Source of the DNA: Ulvibacterium sp.
GTDB lineage: Bacteria; Bacteroidota; Bacteroidia; Flavobacteriales; Flavobacteriaceae
NCBI RefSeq assembly: GCF_028285715.1
Contig: NZ_JANQOO010000010.1
Span: forward strand, 124,001-188,000
DNA length: 64,000 bases
Reading direction: 5' to 3'
Notes under the pieces: model-generated
Database searches by the model: none
What the model was told of the DNA's origin: nothing
Seen by the model: only the letters and a program-made list of their open reading frames with translations
Translations under genes and position numbers: made by a program
Shown: in pieces, positions 56,060 to 64,000 of the stretch
How positions within the stretch are numbered: the stretch's first letter is position 1
How the letters are laid out: the number at the start of each line of letters is the position of its first letter

Positions 56060-56116
56060 AATATAATCTCCATTTGTAAACGGATAATTTGTACCTTAAT
56101 CCTAAATCATTTTCTT

Positions 56117-56608
56117 ATGAGAGACTATATAATTATCCTTCTTTTTTCTACACTGTTCTGCAGTGGACAAAACACCTTGCAGTTTCCAGAAAACGGGACC
56201 TCCCCAAAAGCCAGCTTACAAGATGTTTCTTGGATGGAAGGCCATTGGAGGGGAGAAGCTTTCGGGGGCATAACGGAAGAATTCTGGAGCCCTCCCTTGG
56301 GTGGTTCCATGATGTTCGTCTTTAAACTGGTATCCGATGGAAAGGTCAATTTTTATGAGGTGGGCCATATACAGGAAATCGGGGAGACCTTGCTTCTTCA
56401 ACTGAAACACTTTCATGGTAATCTAAAAGGATGGGAGGAAAAGGACGAGACCGTGGATTTTAAATTGGTAAAGGTTGAGGAGAACCGCATATTTTTTGAC
56501 GGTTTTACCTTTGAGAAAATTAACGCCAATGAAGTGAACCTCTATGTGGTCATTTCCGAGGATGGCAAAACCGAAAAGGAGGTTAAATTCAATTACAAAA
56601 GAATGTAG
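56117..56608 (+). CDS. Secreted DUF6265-type protein
   Basis: The 163-aa product has a signal peptide (LLFSTLFCSGQN) and the WMEGHWRGEAFGG...EEFWSPPLGGSMMFVF pattern of the DUF6265 family (lipocalin-like barrel by prediction). Its function is unknown. The TTG-started zinc-ribbon gene begins 1 nt after its stop. Confidence 0.7.
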   Translation: MRDYIIILLFSTLFCSGQNTLQFPENGTSPKASLQDVSWMEGHWRGEAFGGITEEFWSPPLGGSMMFVFKLVSDGKVNFYEVGHIQEIGETLLLQLKHFHGNLKGWEEKDETVDFKLVKVEENRIFFDGFTFEKINANEVNLYVVISEDGKTEKEVKFNYKRM

Positions 56609-56609
56609 T

Positions 56610-56960
56610 TTGAAAAGAAAGTGTTTGGAATGCGGGGTTGAAATTATGGGAAGGGTAGATAAAAAATTCTGCTCGGACTACTGTCGTAACGCCTACAATA
56701 ATAAAATCAACAAGGACAGTAAGAACCTTGTTCGAAACATCAACAACCGCTTGCGAAAGAATTATAGGATTTTGGATAGCTTTCCACTGCGGGAAGGCAA
56801 AACAAGAACTACAAGAACGCGACTATTGGATAAAGGTTTTGATTTTGACTTTATTACCAATCTATATACCACAAAGAAAGGAACTACGTATTACTTTGTC
56901 TATGACTTGGGTTATTTGCCCTTGGATAATGAGCAGTATATGATCGTAAAAAGGGAATAA
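56610..56960 (+). CDS. Zinc-ribbon (DUF2116-like) protein, TTG start
   Basis: The 116-aa protein opens with the zinc-ribbon KRKCLECG...KKFCSDYCRNAYNN, with CxxC and CxxxC pairs. The track begins at 56544 inside the previous gene. The TTG at 56610 keeps all cysteines, while the next ATG (56646) would lose two, so I take the TTG. It has DNA- or protein-binding-like character. Its function is unknown. Confidence 0.7.
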   Translation: MKRKCLECGVEIMGRVDKKFCSDYCRNAYNNKINKDSKNLVRNINNRLRKNYRILDSFPLREGKTRTTRTRLLDKGFDFDFITNLYTTKKGTTYYFVYDLGYLPLDNEQYMIVKRE

Positions 56961-56966
56961 GGTTCC

Positions 56967-57431
56967 CTATTTCCAATTTTGACCACTTAGTTTTAGTGCC
57001 GCGATTACAATATCCTTTCGGCTAATCTGGCCCACAAGAATGCCATCTTTCATTACCGGTAGCCTCCGACGGTTATGTTTGTCGAATACACCCGCTGCAT
57101 CAAAGATGCTCATATCATGGGGAATGGTCTCAACTTCTTTGGTCATATATTTTTCGACACTTTTATCTAAAATAGGTTGATTAAAGTATCGGCTTTCGGA
57201 AATCTGTTTCATACAATCGGCCTCGGAAATAATCCCGACCAAAAAACCATTATCGTCCAATACGGGCCCACCGGAGATTTTGTGTTTGGCAAACGCCTCC
57301 ATGACCTCCAAAATAGACTGATCAGGCGAAAAGTTTACCAATTTCTTGGACATATAATCGGTTACTAGGATTGGGGCATCAAACTCCTTTTTGGAAGACC
57401 TACGAATCCCCTGAAAACTTTTTATTCCCAT
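56967..57431 (-). CDS. CBS-domain pair protein
   Basis: The 154-aa protein has two tandem CBS domains: ILEVMEAFAKHKISGGPVLDDNGFLVGIISEAD and SIFDAAGVFDKHNRRRLPVMKDGILVGQISRKD. Such pairs bind adenosine nucleotides and sense energy or redox state. The partner protein is unknown. It is convergent with the zinc-ribbon gene. Confidence 0.88.
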   Translation of the reverse strand: MGIKSFQGIRRSSKKEFDAPILVTDYMSKKLVNFSPDQSILEVMEAFAKHKISGGPVLDDNGFLVGIISEADCMKQISESRYFNQPILDKSVEKYMTKEVETIPHDMSIFDAAGVFDKHNRRRLPVMKDGILVGQISRKDIVIAALKLSGQNWK

Positions 57432-57759
57432 AATTATTTGGTTTTTTACCTGCCTCGAATCAATTCAGGTTAATCTTAAATATAGTTAATTTTTGCGAAT
57501 TACCTAAATAAATCCGCCAAAATACAGCAAACCTTCAAAATTTATACTTTTAGGGCATCACCTTTATAATAAAAAAATACGCTCCCACCATTATCCTCTT
57601 ATTACTGGTTTTGGGCATTTATTAGGGCTTTACCTGGGCTTAACCCCTTATTCCGAGGGTGCGAGGGCATTTTATCCGAAAACAAAAAACCCAAAAAATG
57701 ATATTATTCCATGCCATTTGTACGTAACGATGCTATATTAGTCATACAAAAGTTACGGT
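57432..57759. other. Divergent intergenic region
   Basis: It holds the promoters of the CBS gene (leftward) and the YeeZ-like gene (rightward). I found no complete TAnnTTTG box with a -33 TTG and no gene. TATACTTTTAGG (near 57544) is a near miss of the -7 box. Confidence 0.4.
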
Positions 57760-58569
57760 TTGAGTAAATCTATCGCCATAATAGGTTGCGGGTGGCTAGG
57801 CTTGCCCTTGGCAAAGTCCTTTCTGAACATAGGATACACAGTACATGGGAGTACTACCTCAAAAGAGAAGTTATCCTCATTGGCAGAAGCAGGTATTCGT
57901 CCATATTTGATTTCACTCTCGGAAGAAGGTCCCAAAGGGCCTGTCTCTGATTTTTTACAGGATGTTGATTCCCTTATCATCAATGTACCTCCCAAGTTAA
58001 GGGGCGGAAACCAAGGGAATTATATCGGAAAAATACAAGGCCTCTATAATGCCATCAAAACATCGTCCGTACAACAAATTGTCTTTGTAAGCAGTACTTC
58101 GGTCTATGGCAACATCGATGGGGAGGTTACCGAGGATACGGTGCCAAAACCCGCAACGGAGTCCGGGAGGCAGCTTTTGATAACGGAAGCTATTTTTAGA
58201 AATGACAACGAATTGCGGTCCACTATCGTCCGATTTGGAGGGTTAATAGGGCCAAATCGGCATCCAGTGACCATGCTCTCCGGAAGAACCGGATTGGCAA
58301 ATGGCATTGCGCCTATAAATCTTATTCATCTCAATGATTGTATTGATATCCTCAGAAATATTGTTGAGCAGCGCTGGTGGAACGAAGTCTTTAATGGCGT
58401 ATATCCAGATTATCCATCCAAGGCCGAGTACTATGCAGTTGAAGCAAAAAAAAGAGGAATTCCCGGTCCGGAGTATTCCAAAGAAACGGTTAAAAGGGGT
58501 AAAAAAGTTCAATCCAGTAAGCTTATTCTTGTTAAAAAGTATCGTTTTAACACTTCGATACATAGTTGA
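57760..58569 (+). CDS. YeeZ-like NAD(P)-dependent epimerase/dehydratase, TTG start
   Basis: The 269-aa protein has the N-terminal Rossmann motif AIIGCGWLGLPLAKSF and a YGN/SVYGNIDG region of extended SDR type. The family resembles E. coli YeeZ, a sugar-nucleotide-epimerase-like protein of unknown substrate. No ATG lies near the start, so the TTG at 57760 is used. Confidence 0.75.
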   Translation: MSKSIAIIGCGWLGLPLAKSFLNIGYTVHGSTTSKEKLSSLAEAGIRPYLISLSEEGPKGPVSDFLQDVDSLIINVPPKLRGGNQGNYIGKIQGLYNAIKTSSVQQIVFVSSTSVYGNIDGEVTEDTVPKPATESGRQLLITEAIFRNDNELRSTIVRFGGLIGPNRHPVTMLSGRTGLANGIAPINLIHLNDCIDILRNIVEQRWWNEVFNGVYPDYPSKAEYYAVEAKKRGIPGPEYSKETVKRGKKVQSSKLILVKKYRFNTSIHS

Positions 58570-58690
58570 TACGCCACACGAAAGTCGTTTTTCACAACAA
58601 AAACAGGTGTTTTGTGTTAATTATAGCCCTGATTTTTAATAACTTATCGATGAAATGCATAACTTTAGGTATATCTAAAACAAGATTGCC

Positions 58691-59065
58691 ATGGAAAATT
58701 CAAGTCTAAAAGGGAGGATTTTGACAGAAATAGAAAACCTGATCTCCCAAAGTTGTGCCAACCAAAAAACGACAAGTAAATTTGAAAAATTCCATATCGC
58801 CTTACTTAAAAAGCACTACAATGCGGCGGAAGTCTCCATAGACTATCACCGAAAGCGAGTAAAGATGAACATTGTCATGGACGATACCTGTTATGACCCG
58901 AAAACAATAAATCTATATCTCCCCATGCTACATGTGAATTTGTTTTTTAAAAACCTAAAGGAGTTTTTAAAATCATGTATCGAACAGGATTCAAAAAGCC
59001 TTGGGTTCTATGCGGGACTATTGCGCTCTTTCACGAACAAGGAAGTGACACTTATGGTTGTCTAA
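58691..59065 (+). CDS. Hypothetical 124-aa protein
   Basis: A soluble basic protein with a helical N-terminal half and a beta-rich C-terminus (NKEVTLMVV). No domain is recognised. A good intrinsic terminator follows 28 nt after its stop, which supports it as a real transcription unit. Confidence 0.5.
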   Translation: MENSSLKGRILTEIENLISQSCANQKTTSKFEKFHIALLKKHYNAAEVSIDYHRKRVKMNIVMDDTCYDPKTINLYLPMLHVNLFFKNLKEFLKSCIEQDSKSLGFYAGLLRSFTNKEVTLMVV

Positions 59066-59093
59066 ATTATTGAAAATAATGATTATTAAAAAG

Positions 59094-59118
59094 GATGCCC
59101 CTTAGGCATCTTTTTTTT
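59094..59118 (+). terminator. Intrinsic terminator
   Basis: GATGCC (59094-59099) pairs with GGCATC (59105-59110), followed by eight T. It lies 28 nt after the 124-aa gene and 105 nt before the next gene on the same strand. Confidence 0.75.
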
Positions 59119-59222
59119 GTTCTTATGATACCTAGATTGCCCAAAACCATACAATTAAGTGTTTTCTTAACAGGATTCTACAAATAATTTTAATAGTTTT
59201 GCCCACCAAAATTTAATAACAG

Positions 59223-59927
59223 ATGAAGAAGATAATATGGGTATCGGTACTTGCCATTGGTTTTGTGGCTACTGCCCAAACCAAGACCGAATTGCAAAAG
59301 CATTACGAAGCGTTTTACAAGGAAATGCGTTTACAGGGTGATATTGATGGTGTAATCAATGCCATGACACATTTGAATGTCCTATCCCCTTCAAAGGCTA
59401 GAAAAGACACCTTGGCCTATATCTATGCCAATGATAATCAACATCTTCAGGCCCTGAATACCATAGGAATAGAAAGATTGGATTCGGATTCCGATTTGGC
59501 CGTACAGGTGAAGGCCATTTCCTTGAAGGCGTTAAACCAACCTAAACGGGCCTTGGAACATTTTGAAGAGTTGTTCAAAAGAAGCCCAAATGTGTATCTG
59601 GCCTACGAAATGGCCGATTTAAAAATACAGACCGGTGATATTACCGGAGCTGAAGCCAATATCGAATATGGTATTGCCAATGCCAAGGATGATATGAAAT
59701 ATGCCTTTTATGAACGACAACAACCCTATGAGGTTCCCTTAAAGGCGGCTTTTATCCATTTAAAAGGTCTTACCAAATACAATAATGATAAGAATAACAT
59801 CGATGAGGCTTTGGCCCTTATCGATGAGGCCTTGGCCATAGATCCCAATTTTAACTTGGCCAGTTTGAGCAAACAGGCCTTGGAAACACGGAAAAACCCG
59901 CCAGAGGCGGCAGAAACAAAAGAATAA
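59223..59927 (+). CDS. Secreted TPR-repeat protein
   Basis: The 234-aa product has a signal peptide (VSVLAIGFVATAQT) and helical repeats of TPR type (ALEHFEELFKRSPNVYLAYEMADLKIQTGDITGAEANIEYG shows the pattern in parts). TAGTTTTGC at 59194-59202 fits a -7 box. It may be a periplasmic scaffold. It is convergent with the BNR gene over a shared terminator. Confidence 0.75.
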   Translation: MKKIIWVSVLAIGFVATAQTKTELQKHYEAFYKEMRLQGDIDGVINAMTHLNVLSPSKARKDTLAYIYANDNQHLQALNTIGIERLDSDSDLAVQVKAISLKALNQPKRALEHFEELFKRSPNVYLAYEMADLKIQTGDITGAEANIEYGIANAKDDMKYAFYERQQPYEVPLKAAFIHLKGLTKYNNDKNNIDEALALIDEALAIDPNFNLASLSKQALETRKNPPEAAETKE

Positions 59928-59953
59928 ATAAAGGCGGGGTTACCCGCCTTTAT
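59928..59953. terminator. Bidirectional terminator between convergent genes
   Basis: ATAAAGGCGGG (59928-59938) and CCCGCCTTTAT (59943-59953) form a perfect 11-bp stem with a GTTA loop between the TPR and BNR genes. The A- and T-rich ends of the stem allow it to work on both strands. Confidence 0.75.
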
Positions 59954-59962
59954 TGTTTAGTT

Positions 59963-62900
59963 TTAGTTTTCGATAAGGCCCTGTCCCTCGATCCATGGGG
60001 CACCTATAGCCTTTAACTCCTGTTCTATCGCTGGCAAAGTGGTATCCGTTATCGTCTTCAACTTTGATTTAATTTCTTTCAACTGATTTTTTCCCCGTAA
60101 AAAGGAAGCCCTATGATTGGCGGTCGGTCCATAGGTAGTACTCAATGCATAGGATGCCACAGAATTGGCATTTTGGGGTGTAGGATTGGAACGTTCCCCT
60201 ATTTCACCTTTGGTTTGATCTCCTTTCAGTTCTTTCTCAATATCCAACAAGCGTTCCCTTGCCTCGTGAATACGATTTACGAGATCGGACGATGATTTGT
60301 CGGATTTGTCCGCCGCCCTTTGCATGGCATTCACCAGCATAAGCTTCTCAGACAGCACCATGTTCGTAGCAGTCAAGTCTTGTTGAAAGGAGTGGTATTC
60401 TTTGGTAAAAGCCGCGATTTCCTCATAGGAAGCTCCTTTTAATGCGCCTTGGCCCAAAGGAACCACTTCAAAGTTTTGGGGTTCTGCCAGTTGGATCATT
60501 TTACCGTCCACCCTTTTTGACAAGGTTACGGTATAATTGCCCGGGGTGACCATAACACCATCATTGGAGGATTCTTTTTGGACCCCGGGCGCCTTAAGTT
60601 TTACGGCACCTTTGTTGGGGTACTTCAAGTTCCAACTTACCCTATTAAATCCCTGTTTATTTGATCCTTTTACCCGATTCACTACCGCGCCCTTTTCATT
60701 CTTTATCGTAAGGATAATGGCAAGCGAGTCCTGACGTTTTTCAGCTTCCAGGGCATCCCAACCGGGAAATGGTATTTCAGTTGCTTTCTTCTCCTTTTCC
60801 TGGCGTTGTTCCTTTAGCGATTTCACCTTTTCCGGCAAAAAATAGGTGAAAACCGTTCCAAAAGGCGGGTTTTTGGCTTTATATTCAGAATCTCCCTGAG
60901 CATATACCGCATCTTTTTGGATATACCAGTATGCCGGTTTGGAAGGGAATAAAGTAGCTTCATTTTTCAACATGGTGTTACTGAAATTTCGTAGAGGACT
61001 TAAGTCATCAAGAACATAAAAACCTCGTCCAAATGAGGCGGCTACCAAATCATCCTCCCTCCTTTGTATCGTAATGTCCCGAAATGAAATTGTGGGTAGG
61101 CCTCCCTTTAGTTTAGTCCATTTGGCTCCTCCATCCGAAGTAAAGTATATTCCAAATTCAGTTGCGGCAAATAAGAGCCCTTTCTTAACATGGTCCTGTA
61201 CCAAACGCCAAGTCAAAAGTCTTTCGGGCAGATTCCCATTTATGGAAACCCATGTTTTACCCTTATCACTGCTTTTTATAAGATACGGCCTAAAATCCCC
61301 GTACTTATGATTGTCCAAAGCCGCATAAACTATATTGGCATCGAACAGGTCCGCCCGGATATCGTTTATAAAGGCTGTTCCGGGTATGCCTTTAATGCTT
61401 CCTACTTCAATCTTGGTCCAAGTAGCACCACCATCATCGGTCACCTGTATAATGCCATCATCCGTCCCTGCATAGAGCAGGCCTTCCTGCTTTGGGGATT
61501 CTGCCAGTGAAGTTATGGTATTGTAGTTGGACATCGCATCAACATCCCACGCATTGTCCCAACTTTGCCGCCCACCCATTATAGGTAAGGCTATTCTATT
61601 CTGATTTCGGGTCAGGTCTTTTGATATGGCGGTCCATTCATCTCCTCTATTTTCGGAACGCCATACCCGTTGCGATGCGAAATACAGTCTAGTGGGGTTA
61701 TGCGGACTTACCAAAATGGGGGCATCCCAATTAAAACGTTCATAAGGCTCTCCTTTAGCGGGTTGAGGTTGTATAAAAACGGTTTCCCCGGTGGTTTGAT
61801 CAATGCGCCATAACCATCCCTGTTGATACTCCCCATATGTAATCTTTGGGTTTCCAGGTTCTACTGCGGACTGATGTCCATCCGCTCCAAGGGTAATCCA
61901 CCAGTCCCCGTTGAGTATCCCTGACTCACTTCTAGTTCTACTGGGACCTCCATGGGACCCATTGTCCTGGGTGCCTCCATAAATGTTATAAAAAGGTTCT
62001 GTGTCATCAACGGCAACTTTATAGTATTGGATAATGGGCAAATTCCCTACAAAACGCCAACTCTTGGTCAAGTCAAAGCTTTCATAGAGTCCGCCATCAG
62101 TACCAAATAGCACATAGTTTGGGTCGGATTCCTTGAATGCCACGGCATGGCTGTCCACGTGCTTGTTTTCCTCGTTAAGGGTATAGAATGTTTTTCCATG
62201 ATTATCGGAAACCTGTGTATAGTTGCTCATTAGATAGAGCCTACCCTTCTGGTGTGGGGATGCAAAAAGCTCCTGATAATAGTGGGGTCCTGTTCCACCA
62301 GATACAGCATCCGACTGTTTGACCCAGGACTGTCCTTTATTGGAGGACATAAATACGCCTCCCTTCTTCCGATCGAGTTCTATGGCGGCATAGAGTACAT
62401 CCGGATCAAATGGGGAAATTGCCAAACCTATTTTACCCAGGTTAGACTTAGGGATGCCTTCGGTAAGTTTTGACCAGGTCTCGCCTCCGTCCGTACTTCT
62501 ATGGATACCGGACCCGGGGCCGCCTCCCAAATAGGCGGCAACCGTTCTATGGCGCTGCCATGTTGCAGCGTACAGTACGTTAGGGTCTGTGTAGTCCATG
62601 ACCAAATCTGTGGCTCCCGTCCATTCTTCATCACCCAATGTTTTTTTCCATGTTTTCCCACCATCAATGGATTTGTATATCCCGCGATCGCCTCCTTTCT
62701 TCCATAAGGGTCCTTGTGATGCTACCCAGATGATGTCAGAGTTTTCCGGATGGATGATAATCTTTGATAGGTGTTCGGATTTTTTAAGCCCCATATTCTT
62801 CCATGTTTTTCCATCGTCATGACTTACGTAGATCCCATCCCCGAAACCTACATGCCTACCTCCAACATTTTCGCCAGTACCGACCCAAACGGTATGCGGA

Positions 62901-63196
62901 TTATTGGGATCTATGGTGATACAACCAATGGAATAACTTATCTGTTTGTCAAAAATTGGGGTCCAAGTGGTTCCGGAGTTAACCGTTTTCCAAACTCCCC
63001 CGGATCCAACGGCTACGTACCAAATATTTTCATTTTTAGGATGAATGGCTATATCTGCAATTCTACCGGAAGTCAAAGCCGGCCCTAAGCTCCTGAATTT
63101 AAGTCCCTCAAAAGTCTTTTCGTTCACTTGTTGCGTCATACCCAAGTGGGCAATTACCAAAAAGCATGCATAAAAAAGTAGTTTTTGCCTTCTCAT
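59963..63196 (-). CDS. BNR/VPS10-like secreted beta-propeller protein, paralogue
   Basis: The 1077-aa product has a signal peptide (ACFLVIAHLGMTQQ) and repeated Asp-box units ([36 protein letters not shown]) of the sortilin/BNR fold. A helical C-terminal region follows (AMQRAADKSDKSSS). It parallels the protein at 52284 in length and order but is distinct in sequence. It is likely surface exposed and the ligand is unknown. Confidence 0.85.
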   Translation of the reverse strand: MRRQKLLFYACFLVIAHLGMTQQVNEKTFEGLKFRSLGPALTSGRIADIAIHPKNENIWYVAVGSGGVWKTVNSGTTWTPIFDKQISYSIGCITIDPNNPHTVWVGTGENVGGRHVGFGDGIYVSHDDGKTWKNMGLKKSEHLSKIIIHPENSDIIWVASQGPLWKKGGDRGIYKSIDGGKTWKKTLGDEEWTGATDLVMDYTDPNVLYAATWQRHRTVAAYLGGGPGSGIHRSTDGGETWSKLTEGIPKSNLGKIGLAISPFDPDVLYAAIELDRKKGGVFMSSNKGQSWVKQSDAVSGGTGPHYYQELFASPHQKGRLYLMSNYTQVSDNHGKTFYTLNEENKHVDSHAVAFKESDPNYVLFGTDGGLYESFDLTKSWRFVGNLPIIQYYKVAVDDTEPFYNIYGGTQDNGSHGGPSRTRSESGILNGDWWITLGADGHQSAVEPGNPKITYGEYQQGWLWRIDQTTGETVFIQPQPAKGEPYERFNWDAPILVSPHNPTRLYFASQRVWRSENRGDEWTAISKDLTRNQNRIALPIMGGRQSWDNAWDVDAMSNYNTITSLAESPKQEGLLYAGTDDGIIQVTDDGGATWTKIEVGSIKGIPGTAFINDIRADLFDANIVYAALDNHKYGDFRPYLIKSSDKGKTWVSINGNLPERLLTWRLVQDHVKKGLLFAATEFGIYFTSDGGAKWTKLKGGLPTISFRDITIQRREDDLVAASFGRGFYVLDDLSPLRNFSNTMLKNEATLFPSKPAYWYIQKDAVYAQGDSEYKAKNPPFGTVFTYFLPEKVKSLKEQRQEKEKKATEIPFPGWDALEAEKRQDSLAIILTIKNEKGAVVNRVKGSNKQGFNRVSWNLKYPNKGAVKLKAPGVQKESSNDGVMVTPGNYTVTLSKRVDGKMIQLAEPQNFEVVPLGQGALKGASYEEIAAFTKEYHSFQQDLTATNMVLSEKLMLVNAMQRAADKSDKSSSDLVNRIHEARERLLDIEKELKGDQTKGEIGERSNPTPQNANSVASYALSTTYGPTANHRASFLRGKNQLKEIKSKLKTITDTTLPAIEQELKAIGAPWIEGQGLIEN

Positions 63197-63418
63197 TGTG
63201 CTACAATTAGTTTTAGTATTTCGAATTAGTCAATCCAAGCAATTTAAGGAATTTGCGGTTATTTTCTTACGTACAAGACTTAGAATGTGAATAACTCCAA
63301 TACAACGTAAAATCCGAACTTCGGGATGTTTGGCGGCAGTTCTTTTAAACAGCTGAATTTAATCAGGCTGAGCCCAAGGTCAAAATCAGTTTTACGGAAA
63401 ATTAAGAATATGGGAAGC

Positions 63419-64000
63419 CTAAGAGGTCTTACTATGTTGATGGATGTACGCTTTTGGGGTAATTCCCTTTTCCTTTTTGAAAGCCGTATAAAATACCGAG
63501 CTTGATTTAAAACCTGCCCTTTGGGCAATTCCCATGATGGTTAAAGAGGAGTGCTGCCCGGAACGCAAGGCCTCCTCCACTTCGGAAATTCTAAGGCTGT
63601 TAATGAACCCATTGAAATTCCTATTGTAGTTTTGATTAATGAGGTGGCTTAATTCATGGTACGGCATATTCAATTGGTGGGAGAGTGTTCGGATGTTTAA
63701 ATCGGAATCCCTATAGTACTTTTTCTCGCGTATTAGCGCAATCAAGGAGTCGCACTCACTATCCTGGTTTTTTATTTCCCTTTTCCCAATTCGTGAATTT
63801 TTTCCGACTCCCCTTTCAAAAGAGCCTGTAAGCTTTTGATAGGAGACCCACACCATTAAAAAGGTAAAAAGCAACGTGATATTGAGGTAAAAAAGACTGG
63901 AAAGTTCATGGACAAAGATTCGGTATACGTGAAACAACAAATTAAGAAACCAAATGGATGCAATGCTCCAAAAAATGACCTTGGCTAGTTTACGCTTGCC
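63419..64000 (-). CDS. Membrane-bound AraC-family regulator, 5' end beyond window
   Basis: The frame is open from 63419 to the window end. Translating past the track's TTG start at 63940 gives another 20 codons without a stop (KVIFWSIASIWFLNLLF), so the true start lies outside. The visible part has membrane helices, then a C-terminal AraC HTH: LRTLSHQLNM-like first HTH and SLTIMGIAQRAGFKSSSVFY. It would be a membrane-anchored transcription factor; the target is unknown. Confidence 0.8.
   Translation of the reverse strand, partial: GKRKLAKVIFWSIASIWFLNLLFHVYRIFVHELSSLFYLNITLLFTFLMVWVSYQKLTGSFERGVGKNSRIGKREIKNQDSECDSLIALIREKKYYRDSDLNIRTLSHQLNMPYHELSHLINQNYNRNFNGFINSLRISEVEEALRSGQHSSLTIMGIAQRAGFKSSSVFYTAFKKEKGITPKAYIHQHSKTS

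Noticed and set aside
1-64000. rRNA, tRNA or CRISPR loci
   Set aside because: I saw no conserved rRNA segments, cloverleaf-like blocks with CCA ends or regular spacer arrays, though a covariance search would be more sensitive.

Overview
This window is chromosomal DNA from a member of the Bacteroidota, most likely a marine Flavobacteriaceae species. The evidence is the near absence of Shine-Dalgarno sites, Bacteroidota-type -7 boxes (TAnnTTTG), Cys-ending lipoprotein signals, a LolA/PorT-like envelope inventory, paired BNR/VPS10-like secreted proteins, and a complete flexirubin-type pigment cluster. Genus is not determinable by eye; Zobellia/Maribacter-like relatives are only a guess. I saw no rRNA, tRNA or CRISPR array.

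Layout. (1) 1-10.4 kb: housekeeping and envelope genes. These are a truncated histone-deacetylase-family hydrolase, a lipoprotein nucleoside hydrolase, a PAP2 phosphatase, a ferritin with a good promoter, a small Cys-rich protein, a serine hydrolase, and a periplasmic molybdenum hydroxylase operon (2Fe-2S Tat subunit, Moco subunit, FAD/4Fe-4S subunit, plus an unknown 85-aa partner). (2) 10.4-42.6 kb: a divergent FAD-dependent halogenase-like gene, then one very long co-directional block of 32 genes, mostly overlapping by 1-26 nt. It starts with an aromatic amino acid ammonia-lyase and ends with a phenylacetate-CoA-ligase-like AMP-forming enzyme. This is a flexirubin (aryl polyene ester of a dialkylresorcinol) cluster. 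It holds six ketosynthase-fold proteins, two ACPs, a ketoreductase, three hotdog dehydratase-like proteins, the DarA/DarB resorcinol pair, several acyltransferase candidates (LpxL-like, BtrH-like, Ntn C45, PlsC domain), and a transport set (ABC-2 exporter, LolA, lipoprotein, beta-barrel, MMPL fusion). (3) 42.6-47.2 kb: an accessory-looking stretch with dispersed repeats, a GIY-YIG protein, a tail-less SSB next to a 10-bp iteron array, small membrane proteins, and three copies of a 23-bp dyad. (4) 47.3-64 kb: an ankyrin protein, a NVGIGTT tail-fibre-like protein, GNAT, a serine hydrolase, two BNR/VPS10-like proteins, pentapeptide repeat, zinc-ribbon, CBS, YeeZ-like, TPR, and a membrane AraC regulator cut by the window end.

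Proposed working of the pigment cluster, inferred from family knowledge plus gene content. The ammonia-lyase makes 4-coumarate, and the AMP-forming ligase activates it for an ACP. The KS/CLF, KR and dehydratase set extends it to a polyene. DarB and DarA build and aromatise the dialkylresorcinol. One of several acyltransferases forms the ester. The LolA/ABC/MMPL/beta-barrel proteins move product or precursors to the outer membrane, and the FAD enzyme may halogenate or hydroxylate the aryl ring.

The least explained parts are the half-length ketosynthase, the dehydratase with Gln in place of the catalytic Glu, the MMPL-PlsC-degenerate-methyltransferase fusion, the HTH-like orphan, and the repeat-rich island at 43-45 kb.
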